A DNA stretch of 64,000 nt, from positions 248,001 to 312,000 of the forward strand of contig NZ_JACOQD010000001.1 in the NCBI RefSeq assembly GCF_014297365.1, read 5' to 3'. This document shows, piece after piece, positions 40,774 to 50,634 of this stretch (the stretch's first letter is position 1; the number at the start of each line of letters is the position of its first letter). Below the pieces are notes generated by a model. It saw only the letters and a program-made list of their open reading frames with translations, did no database searches and was not told the DNA's origin. This stretch comes from Winogradskyella echinorum (GTDB lineage Bacteria > Bacteroidota > Bacteroidia > Flavobacteriales > Flavobacteriaceae). A program made the translations under genes and the position numbers.

Positions 40774-42177
40774 ATGAGTAAACATTTTATACACGATAAT
40801 TTTCTACTAGAAAATAAATACGCAGAGGAATTATACCATAATTATGCAAAACATCAGCCTATAATAGACTACCATAACCACTTACCACCACAAGAAATTT
40901 TGGAGGATAAGGTTTATAATAATCTTTCAAAAGTTTGGATAAATGGTGACCATTACAAATGGCGTGCGATGCGTACCCTTGGCATCAATGAAAAATATAT
41001 AACAGGAGATGCTTCGGATAAAGAGAAATTTATGCAATGGGCAAAGGCAGTGCCTTACACTATGCGTAATCCATTGTATCACTGGACACATTTAGAATTA
41101 GCCAGATATTTTAATGTCAATGATTTACTAAACGAAAAAACTGCAGAAAAGATATACCAAGCAACTTCAGAGAAATTAAGCAGTTCTGAGTATAGCTGTC
41201 GAAATTTACTAAGAAAAGTAAATGCAGAATTGGTATGTACTACTGAAGACCCAGTTGATACATTAGAACATCATAAAGCCCTATCTAAAAGTGATTTTGA
41301 AGTAAAAGTAAGTACCGCTTTTAGACCAGATAAGTCTATTTTAATTGGAAATGATGGTTATAACAATTATATAGATAGCTTAGGAAAAGCTGCTAACATT
41401 AATATTGAAACCTATCAAAATCTAAAAGATGCTTTACGAAGCAGAATAGAATATTTTCACGCAAACGGTTGCAGATTATGTGACCATGGATTAAATCAGA
41501 TTTCTTTTGAATCTTTTACTGATAGTGCTATTGAAGCTATTTTCAAAAAGAAACGAAAAGGTGAAACTCTATCAAATGAAGAGGTCTTAAAATTTGAAAC
41601 AGCTACACTTTTATTTTTATCTGAAACCTATCACGAATTTGGTTGGGTGCAGCAATTTCATTTAGGCGCATTACGTAACAACAACAAACGTATGCATTCT
41701 ATTTTGGGACCAGACACAGGTTGGGATTCTATTGGAGATTATTCGCAAGCCGAAAAACTATCAGCATTTTTAAACCAATTAGATAGTAAAGATAAATTAA
41801 CCAAAACCATTATTTACAACCTTAATCCTGCTGATAACGAAGTTATGGCCACCATGATTGGAAACTTTAATGATGGTAGTGTAAAAGGAAAGGTGCAATT
41901 AGGTTCTGGTTGGTGGTTTTTAGATCAAAAAGATGGAATGACCAAGCAATTAAATGCCTTATCAAATATGGGTTTAATTAGCTGTTTTATTGGTATGCTT
42001 ACAGATTCTCGTAGCTTTTTATCATTTCCGAGACACGAATATTTTAGAAGAATTCTTTGTAATCTTTTAGGTGATGAAGTAAAGCGTGGAGAACTTCCAA
42101 AAGAGGAAATGGAATGGATTGGCAAAATGGTTGCTGATATCAGTTATAATAATGCAAAAGCCTATTTTAATTTTTAA
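40774..42177 (+). CDS. uxaC: Glucuronate/galacturonate isomerase (UxaC)
   Basis: This 467-residue amidohydrolase-fold enzyme isomerises D-galacturonate to D-tagaturonate (and glucuronate to fructuronate). DYHNHLPP at residues 30-37 carries the metal-binding histidines, and WVQQFHLGALRNNN and GSGWWFLDQKDGM are family signatures. It lies 12 bases after kduD. It handles saturated galacturonate freed by GH28, complementing the KduI/KduD branch. Confidence 0.96.
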   Translation: MSKHFIHDNFLLENKYAEELYHNYAKHQPIIDYHNHLPPQEILEDKVYNNLSKVWINGDHYKWRAMRTLGINEKYITGDASDKEKFMQWAKAVPYTMRNPLYHWTHLELARYFNVNDLLNEKTAEKIYQATSEKLSSSEYSCRNLLRKVNAELVCTTEDPVDTLEHHKALSKSDFEVKVSTAFRPDKSILIGNDGYNNYIDSLGKAANINIETYQNLKDALRSRIEYFHANGCRLCDHGLNQISFESFTDSAIEAIFKKKRKGETLSNEEVLKFETATLLFLSETYHEFGWVQQFHLGALRNNNKRMHSILGPDTGWDSIGDYSQAEKLSAFLNQLDSKDKLTKTIIYNLNPADNEVMATMIGNFNDGSVKGKVQLGSGWWFLDQKDGMTKQLNALSNMGLISCFIGMLTDSRSFLSFPRHEYFRRILCNLLGDEVKRGELPKEEMEWIGKMVADISYNNAKAYFNF

Positions 42178-42182
42178 TACTA

Positions 42183-43166
42183 ATGCAAGTCATGCGATAT
42201 AAAATAATTCTTTTAGTAATTCTTTTTACAAGCTTAACGTCTTGCAAAAACACTGAAGGTCCTGAGGTGCTTTATTTAGGGCATACGTTGCCTCAAACAC
42301 ACCCTGTACATAAAGGAATGTTAGAGTTTCAAAAGGCATTAGAAAAAAAATCTAAGGGTACTTTAAAGGTTAAAATATTTCCTGATGGACAACTAGGTTC
42401 AGAAAGAGAATTGTTAGAACTATTACAGATTGGGAGTGTGGCTGCGACCAAAGTAAGTGCTGCTCCATTATCGAATTTTATTCCAGAGTATAACGTCATG
42501 GGAATTCCTTATTTGTTCAGGAATAAAGAACATCAATTTAGTGTTTTAGAAGGTCCTATCGGCAAATCAATTTTAGAGAAAGGCTCTAAATTTTGGCTTC
42601 GAGGTTTATGTTACTATGATGCCGGAAGTAGAAGTTTTTATACCAGCAAAAAAGCCATAAGAACACCAGAAGATTTAAATGGTCTTAAAATTAGAGTGCA
42701 AAACAACCAAATGGCAATTAACATGGTAAACACCATGGGAGGTGATGCTACACCTTTAGCTTATGGCGAATTATACACAGCAATTCAGCAAGGTGTTGTA
42801 GATGGAGCAGAAAATAATCCACCTTCTTTTGTATCCTCAAACCATTACGAAATTAGTAAATACTACACCTTAGATGAACATTCTTCAGTACCAGATGTGC
42901 TATTAATTGGCACTAAATATTGGGACAAATTATCTGAAGAGCAAAAAATTTGGGTACAAGAAGCGGCAGACGAATCTGCACAAGCACAAAAAAGATTTTG
43001 GAAAGAATCTGTTGAAGAATCTATGAAAGTTGCTAAAGAAGCCGGTGTTGAAATTATTATTCCAGAAAAATCCTTATTCGCAGAAAAATCGAAATCTGTG
43101 GTAGAAAAATTTGTAAAAGAATATCCTGAAATGGAGTCTCTTGTTAACCAAATTAAAAATAATTAA
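42183..43166 (+). CDS. dctP: TRAP transporter solute-binding protein, DctP family
   Basis: This 327-residue protein has a signal peptide and lipobox (FTSLTSCKN), so it is a lipid-anchored binding protein. The DctP fold is shown by LGHTLPQTHPVH, FPDGQLGSERELLE and LKIRVQNNQMAINMVNTMGG (residues about 165-184), with the conserved Arg that binds the carboxylate. The context says the ligand is galacturonate or an unsaturated uronate. An internal ATG at 42192 is an equally good start. Confidence 0.93.
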   Translation: MQVMRYKIILLVILFTSLTSCKNTEGPEVLYLGHTLPQTHPVHKGMLEFQKALEKKSKGTLKVKIFPDGQLGSERELLELLQIGSVAATKVSAAPLSNFIPEYNVMGIPYLFRNKEHQFSVLEGPIGKSILEKGSKFWLRGLCYYDAGSRSFYTSKKAIRTPEDLNGLKIRVQNNQMAINMVNTMGGDATPLAYGELYTAIQQGVVDGAENNPPSFVSSNHYEISKYYTLDEHSSVPDVLLIGTKYWDKLSEEQKIWVQEAADESAQAQKRFWKESVEESMKVAKEAGVEIIIPEKSLFAEKSKSVVEKFVKEYPEMESLVNQIKNN

Positions 43167-43167
43167 T

Positions 43168-43659
43168 ATGAGTAAATCTGAACTTATTTTTAATAAAGTC
43201 AACAAAATCCTTGAGTGGTTTTTGATAATCATTTTTGCATTACTCGTTTTAGATGTATTGTTTCAAGTGTTTTCAAGATATCTTTTAGGCCAATCATTTA
43301 CTTGGACAGAAGAATTTGCACGTTTCTCTCTCATCTGGATGACCATTTTAGGAGCTGCCTATCTCAATGCAAAAAAAGAGCATTTATCAATGGATTTTTT
43401 ATACGATAAAATGTCTGTAGCTAATAAAAGAAAGACAGCAATACTTATTGAGGTTTTTATCTTTCTTTTTGCTTTAATCGTTATGGTTATAGGCGGATTA
43501 AACCTAGTGTACACCACACTGCATTTAGAGCAATTATCTGGCACTTTAAGAATACCTCTTGGCTATGTCTATGCGGTATTGCCATTTAGTGGTTTTCTTA
43601 TAATGTGCTTTTCAATTTATCACATATCTGGTGTATATTCTAATAAAAACAAAAGCTAA
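43168..43659 (+). CDS. dctQ: TRAP transporter small membrane subunit, DctQ family
   Basis: This 163-residue protein has four membrane helices. The family motif FTWTEEFARFSLIWMTILGAA (residues about 42-62) is clear. I use ATG 43168 (MSKSELIFN), directly after the dctP stop; the longer frame from 43141 would overlap dctP. It joins DctM in sodium-driven uptake of the sugar acid. Confidence 0.93.
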   Translation: MSKSELIFNKVNKILEWFLIIIFALLVLDVLFQVFSRYLLGQSFTWTEEFARFSLIWMTILGAAYLNAKKEHLSMDFLYDKMSVANKRKTAILIEVFIFLFALIVMVIGGLNLVYTTLHLEQLSGTLRIPLGYVYAVLPFSGFLIMCFSIYHISGVYSNKNKS

Positions 43660-43661
43660 TT

Positions 43662-44966
43662 ATGAGTATAGAAATTATTAGTATTATCGTCTTGTTTGTG
43701 AGCTTTTTTACGCTTTTGTTGCTAAAAGTTCCTGTGGCATATAGCATCGGAATTTCAACTACCATAAGCCTATTGCTAAATATTGATAAAATGCCTGGCT
43801 TAACAACAATCGCTCAGCGCATGACCACTGGCATTGATAGTTTTGCCCTTTTAGCCATACCCTTTTTCGTTTTGGCAGGTGAAATTATGAAACAAGGTGG
43901 TATCGCAAACAGGCTTATAAATTTTGCAAAATCATTAGTTGCGAGTTTGCCTGGTGGCTTGGCTTATGTAAATGTATTAGCGTCCATGCTTTTTGGAGCC
44001 ATTTCTGGTTCTGCTGTTGCTGCAGCTTCTGCCATTGGATCAATAATGACAGACAGAATGGAAGAAGAAGGCTATCCTAGAGCTTTAAGTGCTTCTGTAA
44101 ATATCACTTCTTCGACTACAGGTTTATTAATTCCGCCAAGTAATATACTAATCGTTTATGCTTTAGCTAGTGGAGGCACAGCTTCAGTAGCCGCCTTATT
44201 TATTGCTGGCTATTTACCAGGAATACTTTTAGGCTTAGCCATTATGGGATATGTAGCATTTATTGCTATAAACAGAGGTTATGCAAGAGGAAAACGTGCT
44301 ACACTTTTAGAAGTTTGGACTTATTTTAGAAAAGCATTCTTTAGCTTATTGTTGCTAGTAATCGTTGTTGGTGGTATTGTTGCCGGAATTTTCACTGCAA
44401 CCGAAGCCTCAGTAATTGCAGTATTATATGCAGCCATATTAGCATTGATTTATGGTGATATGAAAATGAAAGATTTTCCAAAGGTCTTTTTAACTAGTGC
44501 AAAAACCACAGCTGTTGTTATGTTTTTAATATGCACATCTATGGCAATGTCTTGGTTGTTTTCTTTTGAGGGTATACCAGAAATGATAAGCACATTTTTA
44601 CTCGATTCTTTAAGTAATAAGTTTGCCATCTTTTTAGCGATTAATATTATTCTATTAATCATCGGAACGTTTATGGATATGACACCTGCTGTGTTAATAT
44701 TCACACCGATTTTTCTACCAGTAGTAACCACATTAGGTATGGATCCTGTTCATTTTGGGATAGTGATTGTACTTAACTTATGTATAGGCATATGTACTCC
44801 ACCAGTTGGCACTTTATTATTTGTGGGCAGTGGTGTCGCAAATGTGTCCGTCACAAAAGTTATAAAATCCTTGTTACCATTTTTAGCCATAATGGTGGCA
44901 GTGTTAATGCTGATAAGTTTTATCCCAGAAATATCAATGTTTTTGCCAAGACTTTTTGGTTTGTAA
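43662..44966 (+). CDS. dctM: TRAP transporter large permease, DctM family
   Basis: This 434-residue protein has about twelve membrane segments. Motifs include AIPFFVLAGEIMKQGG, LFGAISGSAVAAASAIGSIM and LLIPPSNILIVYALASGGT, all typical of DctM. It lies 2 bases after dctQ. It forms the secondary transporter with DctP and DctQ, driven by ion gradients, and probably imports uronates across the inner membrane. Confidence 0.95.
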   Translation: MSIEIISIIVLFVSFFTLLLLKVPVAYSIGISTTISLLLNIDKMPGLTTIAQRMTTGIDSFALLAIPFFVLAGEIMKQGGIANRLINFAKSLVASLPGGLAYVNVLASMLFGAISGSAVAAASAIGSIMTDRMEEEGYPRALSASVNITSSTTGLLIPPSNILIVYALASGGTASVAALFIAGYLPGILLGLAIMGYVAFIAINRGYARGKRATLLEVWTYFRKAFFSLLLLVIVVGGIVAGIFTATEASVIAVLYAAILALIYGDMKMKDFPKVFLTSAKTTAVVMFLICTSMAMSWLFSFEGIPEMISTFLLDSLSNKFAIFLAINIILLIIGTFMDMTPAVLIFTPIFLPVVTTLGMDPVHFGIVIVLNLCIGICTPPVGTLLFVGSGVANVSVTKVIKSLLPFLAIMVAVLMLISFIPEISMFLPRLFGL

Positions 44967-44978
44967 TAAGTAAATAAT

Positions 44979-46445
44979 ATGACAGAATTGAGAAAAAAGA
45001 AGTTAGCTCTAAACAGACAAAACCTAAATATTAATAAAAAACTACCCATCAAATTTATACAATTTGGAGAAGGTAACTTTTTAAGAGCCTTTGTAGATTA
45101 TGCTATTCAGCAATTAAATACAAAAGCAGATTTTAATGCTGGAGTTGCTGTAATACAACCAATTGAAAGAGGCATGGTAGATATGCTAAATGATCAAAAT
45201 GGGTTGTATACACTGTTTTTAAAAGGGATTCAAAAAGGTAAAGAAATTCAGAAAAAAGAATTGATTAACACTATTGCAAAAGGTATAAATCCGTATAAAG
45301 AATTTCAGGATTATTTAGATTTAGCAAAAGAGGAAGAACTTCAATTTATCATCTCTAACACAACCGAAGCTGGTATTGCTTATGTTGATACTGATACAAT
45401 GGATATGAAACCTCCGAGTTCATTTCCTGCTAAATTGACAATGTTATTGCACGAACGCTTCAATCATTTTAATGGCGCAAATGATAAAGGCTTAACGATT
45501 ATACCATGCGAATTAATTAACCATAATTCTGAAACCTTAAAGGAGATTATATTAAAATATATATCACTTTGGAACTTAGATGAAAAATTTACCAATTGGA
45601 TAAATACAAGTTGCTCTTTTCATAGTACTTTGGTTGATAGAATTGTTCCAGGCTATCCAAAAGACGATATTGAAGTCTATAATGCACAATTAGATTATAA
45701 AGACAATTTAATTGTTGCCGCCGAAGTTTTTTTACTTTGGGTAATTGAAGGCGGAGAAGATTTAAAACAAAAATTACCTTTTCATAAAACTGATTTAGAC
45801 GTTAAAATTGTAGACGATATGCAACCATATCGTACAAGAAAGGTGCGTATTTTAAATGGAGCGCATACCTCTATGGTACCGTTTTCGTTACTTTATGGTA
45901 ATGAAACCGTTAAAGAAACAGTTGATAATAAATTTACTGGCGCATTTGTAAACAAAGCTATTTTTGAGGAAATTAATGATGTGCTACCTATGGACAGAAA
46001 TGAACTAGATAGCTTTGCTGAAGAAATCTTAGATCGATTTAGAAATCCATTTATAAAGCATAAACTAGCAGATATTGCATTAAATTCTATTTCAAAATTT
46101 AAAGTAAGAGTGCTTCCAAGTTTATTAGAATTTGAAGCTAAAAACGGAAAACTACCAACCAATTTAACCTTTGCATTTGCTTGCTTAATTAGATTTTATA
46201 AAGGGACTTGGCAAGGTGCTAATTTGCCAATTAAGGATAGTGAAGAAGTAGTTAGTAACTTCAAAAACATATGGAAAAACAAAGATTATAATTTAATTGC
46301 AAATCAAGTTTTAAGTAATATAGATTATTGGGATAACGATTTAACTCGCGTTAAAAAGCTACCTACTGCTATAGCTTTTGCACTAGCAGAAATAGATTCT
46401 AATGGTATTGAATTTGGATATGAGAACTTTAGTAAAATGTACTAA
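44979..46445 (+). CDS. uxaB: Tagaturonate reductase (UxaB)
   Basis: This 488-residue member of the mannitol dehydrogenase family has the N-terminal nucleotide-binding stretch IKFIQFGEGNFLRAFVDY (residues about 25-42) and the catalytic KVRILNGAHTSMVP motif (about 288-301). It reduces D-tagaturonate to D-altronate with NADH. It stands between the TRAP genes and uxaA in the galacturonate branch. Confidence 0.94.
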   Translation: MTELRKKKLALNRQNLNINKKLPIKFIQFGEGNFLRAFVDYAIQQLNTKADFNAGVAVIQPIERGMVDMLNDQNGLYTLFLKGIQKGKEIQKKELINTIAKGINPYKEFQDYLDLAKEEELQFIISNTTEAGIAYVDTDTMDMKPPSSFPAKLTMLLHERFNHFNGANDKGLTIIPCELINHNSETLKEIILKYISLWNLDEKFTNWINTSCSFHSTLVDRIVPGYPKDDIEVYNAQLDYKDNLIVAAEVFLLWVIEGGEDLKQKLPFHKTDLDVKIVDDMQPYRTRKVRILNGAHTSMVPFSLLYGNETVKETVDNKFTGAFVNKAIFEEINDVLPMDRNELDSFAEEILDRFRNPFIKHKLADIALNSISKFKVRVLPSLLEFEAKNGKLPTNLTFAFACLIRFYKGTWQGANLPIKDSEEVVSNFKNIWKNKDYNLIANQVLSNIDYWDNDLTRVKKLPTAIAFALAEIDSNGIEFGYENFSKMY

Positions 46446-46476
46446 ACCACATTACTACCACTAACAATGTTATAAC

Positions 46477-48087
46477 ATGCAGAAAAAATTAATAAAAGTT
46501 CACCCTTCAGATAATGTTGCCGTTGCTTTAGTAAACCTAAAAGCAGGTGAGGTAATTAAGTTTGAAAATGAAGAAATTGAAGTCGTTTCAGACGTAAAAG
46601 CGAAGCATAAAATTGCTTTATCCGATTTCTATGCTGGTGATAAAATTAAGATGTATGGCGTACTTGTTGGTAAAGCAAATTCATCAATCTTAAAAGGAGA
46701 TGTATTAACCATAGCTAACGTAAAACACGAAAGTGCAAAGGTGACGCAAAAAACCGATACAATAGGATGGAATATACCTAATGTTGAACAATGGAAAGAT
46801 AGAACCTTTATGGGTTATCACAGAGAAGATGGACAGGTTGGTACTGCAAATACATGGTTATTTTTTCCATTGGTATTTTGCGAGAATAAAAATATTGAAA
46901 AACTAAGAGATATATTCGAGAGAGAATTACTAACAAAGAAGTTAAATTCTCATCAAATGCTGTTACGTTCTTTGGTTAATGATAGTGATGACACCTTAGT
47001 TCAACAACCAGAAACGGCCAAGGTTTTCGAAAATATAGATGTTAAATTCATTACGCATCCTGGTGGTTGTGGTGGTATTCGTCAAGATTCAGAAAGTTTA
47101 GCGAGATTATTAGCTGGCTATGTAAAGAATCCAAATGTAGCAGGTGCAACTGTGCTAAGTTTGGGCTGTCAAAATCTACAAATAGACATTTTTAATAAAG
47201 CTCTTGAGGCTATTAGTCCAGATAACAAAAAACCAGTGTTGATGTATGAACAACAACAAATGGGTACTGTTGACGAAATGCTAACAGCAATTATTAAAAA
47301 CTCCTACGCTGCAATCAAAGAAGCAAATAATATAGAAAGAAAACCAGCACCTTTATCTAAACTTAAAATTGGTTTAGAGTGTGGTGGATCTGATGGTTTT
47401 TCAGGTATTTCTGCAAACCCAACCTTAGGTTACACATCTGATATGTTGGTTGCTTTGGGAGGAACAGCAATATTAGCCGAATTTCCTGAGTTATGTGGAG
47501 TTGAGCAAGAATTAGTAAATCGCTGTGAAACAGAAGCTTCTGCCGAAAGATTTTTAGAACTTATGCAAGCTTTTGAAAAATCGGTTGTAGATGCTGGCTC
47601 TGGTTTTGATATGAATCCATCTCCTGGAAATATAAAAGACGGGTTAATTACAGATGCTATGAAGTCTGCAGGAGCCGCTAAAAAAGGTGGAACATCACCT
47701 ATTGTTGATGTTTTAGATTATGGCGAGTATGTTACTAAGCCAGGTTTAAACTTATTATGTACACCAGGAAACGATGTAGAAAGTACGACAGCCATGGTAG
47801 GTTCTGGAGCAAACATCGTATTGTTTACAACAGGCTTAGGTACACCAACAGGTAATCCAATTACACCAGTAATTAAAGTGTCTTCAAATTCTGAATTAGC
47901 TGCTAAAATGAGTGATATTATTGATGTTGATACAGGTGATGTTATTAAAGGTGAGAAGACTATAGAAGAAATGGCTGAGACTATGCTCAACTACATTATT
48001 GATGTTGCTAGCGGTACTGTTACATCTAAAGCTAGCTTATTAAATCAAGATGATTTTATACCATGGAAACGTGGAGTTTCGCTTTAA
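46477..48087 (+). CDS. uxaA: Altronate dehydratase (UxaA)
   Basis: This 536-residue protein has an N-terminal SAF domain (residues about 1-95) and a C-terminal UxaA domain with THPGGCGGIRQDSE and GLECGGSDGFSGISANP. It dehydrates D-altronate to 2-keto-3-deoxygluconate, where the Kdu and Uxa branches meet. It is the last gene of the operon and ends 2 bases from the convergent lacI-type gene. KDG kinase and aldolase do not follow. Confidence 0.95.
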   Translation: MQKKLIKVHPSDNVAVALVNLKAGEVIKFENEEIEVVSDVKAKHKIALSDFYAGDKIKMYGVLVGKANSSILKGDVLTIANVKHESAKVTQKTDTIGWNIPNVEQWKDRTFMGYHREDGQVGTANTWLFFPLVFCENKNIEKLRDIFERELLTKKLNSHQMLLRSLVNDSDDTLVQQPETAKVFENIDVKFITHPGGCGGIRQDSESLARLLAGYVKNPNVAGATVLSLGCQNLQIDIFNKALEAISPDNKKPVLMYEQQQMGTVDEMLTAIIKNSYAAIKEANNIERKPAPLSKLKIGLECGGSDGFSGISANPTLGYTSDMLVALGGTAILAEFPELCGVEQELVNRCETEASAERFLELMQAFEKSVVDAGSGFDMNPSPGNIKDGLITDAMKSAGAAKKGGTSPIVDVLDYGEYVTKPGLNLLCTPGNDVESTTAMVGSGANIVLFTTGLGTPTGNPITPVIKVSSNSELAAKMSDIIDVDTGDVIKGEKTIEEMAETMLNYIIDVASGTVTSKASLLNQDDFIPWKRGVSL

Positions 48088-48089
48088 AA

Positions 48090-49124
48090 CTAGATTGCCT
48101 CTAAATTAGTTTTAAGAGAAGATTTTCTAACAATTAGTTCCGGCTGCAGAACGATTTGCTGAGGATTCTTTTTACTATCCTTAGCATCAACTTCTTCTAA
48201 AAAAACTTTAGCTGCTTTTCTTCCCATTTCTATGGGAGATTGATCAACTGATGTAATAGAGAGTTCCATAAACCTTGTAAAAGGTTCATTACTGAAACCC
48301 ACAACACTAATATCTTCTGGAATTTTAAAGCCTTGCTCTTTTATTTCTTGTATTGCACCTAAAGCTGTAAAATCACTTGAAGAAAAGATGGCATCTGGTG
48401 GAGAGGCCAAGTTTAATAATTGTTTTGCAACTTTTCTTCCTTCTGCCACTTTACTAAAAGTTTCAATAACTAAATCTTCATCAAACTCTAATCCATGATC
48501 GATTATAGCTTGTTTATAACCTAGATAACGATTTTTAAATATTTCTAACGATCGATCATTAGATAAATGTGCGATTCGTTTACATCCTTGTTCTATTAAA
48601 TGCTTAGTAGCTAAATAAGATCCATTGTAATCATCAATAGTTACTGAGCTAACACCTGAAATGTCTTTTTTTCTATCAAAAAATATTAGAGGAACTCGTT
48701 TTTGAGATAAACTATTAAAGATTTTATTCTTGGTTTTTGAATTTGAAATAGACATTAGAATACCATCAACCTGAGCATTGAGAAGAGACATTATATTGCC
48801 GGTTTCTAATTCTTCTTGGTCGTGTGTTTGACAAACAATAACATGATAGCCTTTTGGGTATAATTCTTCTTCGATTCCTCTAATCACAGAGGCGAAAAAA
48901 TTACTATCCATACGTGGTACAATAACACCCACATTAAAACTTTTACCGCTTTTTAATGCTCTAGCTAATGTATTTTGCTCATAGTTCATTTCTATGGCTG
49001 TAGCTTGAACTAACTCACGTGTCTTCTCACTTATTTTAGGGTTATTATTTAATGCTCGTGATACTGTTGCTGCTGTTAAGTTTAACTTTTCAGCAATATC
49101 ATATATGGTTGTCTTTTTTTTCAT
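48090..49124 (-). CDS. LacI-family transcriptional regulator of the pectin locus
   Basis: This 344-residue protein has a LacI HTH at residues 5-50 (IYDIAEKLNLTAATVSRALN, with the hinge ARALKSG) and a periplasmic-binding-like effector domain (GVIVPRMDSNFFASVIRGIE). It is surrounded by pectin genes carrying five TGTAATCGATTACA-type palindromes, a shape and length typical of LacI operators, so I infer that it represses them until a uronate or KDG binds. A TAGTTTTG -7 element gives it its own promoter. No operator precedes its gene. Confidence 0.92.
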   Translation of the reverse strand: MKKKTTIYDIAEKLNLTAATVSRALNNNPKISEKTRELVQATAIEMNYEQNTLARALKSGKSFNVGVIVPRMDSNFFASVIRGIEEELYPKGYHVIVCQTHDQEELETGNIMSLLNAQVDGILMSISNSKTKNKIFNSLSQKRVPLIFFDRKKDISGVSSVTIDDYNGSYLATKHLIEQGCKRIAHLSNDRSLEIFKNRYLGYKQAIIDHGLEFDEDLVIETFSKVAEGRKVAKQLLNLASPPDAIFSSSDFTALGAIQEIKEQGFKIPEDISVVGFSNEPFTRFMELSITSVDQSPIEMGRKAAKVFLEEVDAKDSKKNPQQIVLQPELIVRKSSLKTNLEAI

Positions 49125-49148
49125 TCAACTGATGGTTAAATAATCTCC

Positions 49149-49156
49149 CAAAACTA
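49149..49156 (-). promoter_or_regulatory. Promoter -7 element of the LacI-type gene
   Basis: TAGTTTTG on the minus strand lies 24 bases before the ATG at 49124. No copy of the TAATCGATTA palindrome is near it. Confidence 0.45.
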
Positions 49157-49223
49157 ATTATTTTATTATAAACATTGTCCGTTTCCATAAGTATTTTAAA
49201 ATTGTGAAGCTAATACAATCTTG

Positions 49224-50543
49224 CTAGTCAATCATTTTAACTAATGAATTAGCATAAATTTCAATATTAGAGTAGTTTTCATCTATTGTGTTTAGATGAG
49301 CATCTTTCTTTATACAATCTAAGTTAAGTTTTCGTTCCCATTTATTTGGAATACCGTCATTGTCAGAATCTTTTTTTGCCTTTTTTTTCTTTAAAACCGG
49401 CCAACCACCAACATCTTTTTGAGAATCTATAATTCCTTGTTTATAGGTTGCATTGCCTTTTGTAACCGCTTTGGTTATTCTTTTGTCAACAGCGTCTCGT
49501 TTTATATTTGCCCCTGCATATTCCAAAACTTCTTTATAGGCTTGCCTAGCACTTGTGGTGGTAATGTTACCTAAAATATCTATAGGTATATTTAGTTTGG
49601 TTAACTCTGGTTTTTCACATTGCACACCACCACTCCAATTATTAATAGTAACTTCTTCATTATTATATACAAAATTTCCATCTACATAAAATTTACCATA
49701 AGGTTCAGATGGACTTACTATTCTATTTTGCTTAGATGATGAAGTTGCAGGTCCTGGTTTAAAATAATTATTTATTAAATTATAAGTGCCTTTTTCTCCA
49801 CCGTAAATACTATTATTGCCCCAATTATAAATGACATTATTTCTAAAATCTACAAATTCATTTTCAGAATTTTCTGTTGTTTTAGAACCACTAAATCTAG
49901 GGTTTCTGCTATTGTTACTCACAATTAAATTATGATGAAAAGAAGCTCTTTCACCACCCCAAATACCACCATATCCATGTGCACCCTTTTTATGAATGGA
50001 CTTGTTTAAAGCTTCAGAAATAATAGACCATTGCAAAGTGAAATTTTTATTATTGTAAAACGAGGCATTTTCATCGGTTCCCCAACTAATAGAACAATGG
50101 TCGATAATAACATTATTAGTACCTCTGCAGCCGAGTGCATCTCCTTCAATACCATTAATATCTCCCATTCTAAATCTTAGATACCTTAAAACAACATTAT
50201 CTGATTTTATAGTAACTGGATACCCTTTAACTGTAATCCCATCACCAGGTGCAGTTTGACCTAGAATACTTAAATCACCTTTATTAATGTCTAGTTTAGA
50301 TTTTAATTCTATAGTGCCAGAGATTTCAAAAACAATTATTCTAGCTCCATCTTTTAGGATACCTTTTCTTAGACTTCCTTCTCCGCTATCATTAAGGTTT
50401 GTAACCTTATAAATAAAACCACCTCTACCTCCTGTGGTATACCTACCGAAACCCTCTGCAGTAGGAAACGCTAAGTTTTGACTATAAACTAAGACAGAAA
50501 ACAATAATAAAATTACTAAGTTCAAATATCTTTTTTCAATCAT
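49224..50543 (-). CDS. Secreted pectate lyase, PL1_2-like
   Basis: This 439-residue protein has a signal peptide (ILLLFSVLVYSQ). The parallel beta-helix follows the PL1 pattern of Bacteroidota enzymes: GFGRYTTGGRGG, LSILGQTAPGDGITVKG and NNVIIDHCSISWGTDE. A short calcium-loop motif, DSDNDGIPNKWE, lies near residue 390. It cleaves polygalacturonate by beta-elimination; the exact subfamily is an inference. The gene starts 28 bases after a hairpin that ends the upstream gene, so expression may depend on read-through. Confidence 0.87.
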   Translation of the reverse strand: MIEKRYLNLVILLLFSVLVYSQNLAFPTAEGFGRYTTGGRGGFIYKVTNLNDSGEGSLRKGILKDGARIIVFEISGTIELKSKLDINKGDLSILGQTAPGDGITVKGYPVTIKSDNVVLRYLRFRMGDINGIEGDALGCRGTNNVIIDHCSISWGTDENASFYNNKNFTLQWSIISEALNKSIHKKGAHGYGGIWGGERASFHHNLIVSNNSRNPRFSGSKTTENSENEFVDFRNNVIYNWGNNSIYGGEKGTYNLINNYFKPGPATSSSKQNRIVSPSEPYGKFYVDGNFVYNNEEVTINNWSGGVQCEKPELTKLNIPIDILGNITTTSARQAYKEVLEYAGANIKRDAVDKRITKAVTKGNATYKQGIIDSQKDVGGWPVLKKKKAKKDSDNDGIPNKWERKLNLDCIKKDAHLNTIDENYSNIEIYANSLVKMID

Positions 50544-50571
50544 TGCTTATTTATTATATAAAATTTAATAT

Positions 50572-50613
50572 AAAAAAAGGAGAAATGTTTTTTCAAACAT
50601 AACTCCTTTTTTT
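50572..50613 (-). terminator. Hairpin terminator inside the susCD-lyase gene row
   Basis: On the minus strand AAAAAAAGGAG and CTCCTTTTTTT form a stem, extended by ATGTTT/AAACAT, followed by Ts. It lies between the DUF5123-like lipoprotein and the pectate lyase, both read on the minus strand. Confidence 0.8.
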
Positions 50614-50634
50614 GACTAACTTATCTCAAAAATA

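Noticed and set aside
48086..48112. Hairpin AAAACTA...TAGTTTT as a terminator of uxaA
   Set aside because: The 7-base AT-rich stem has a long loop and lies inside the convergent regulator gene; it is too weak to call.
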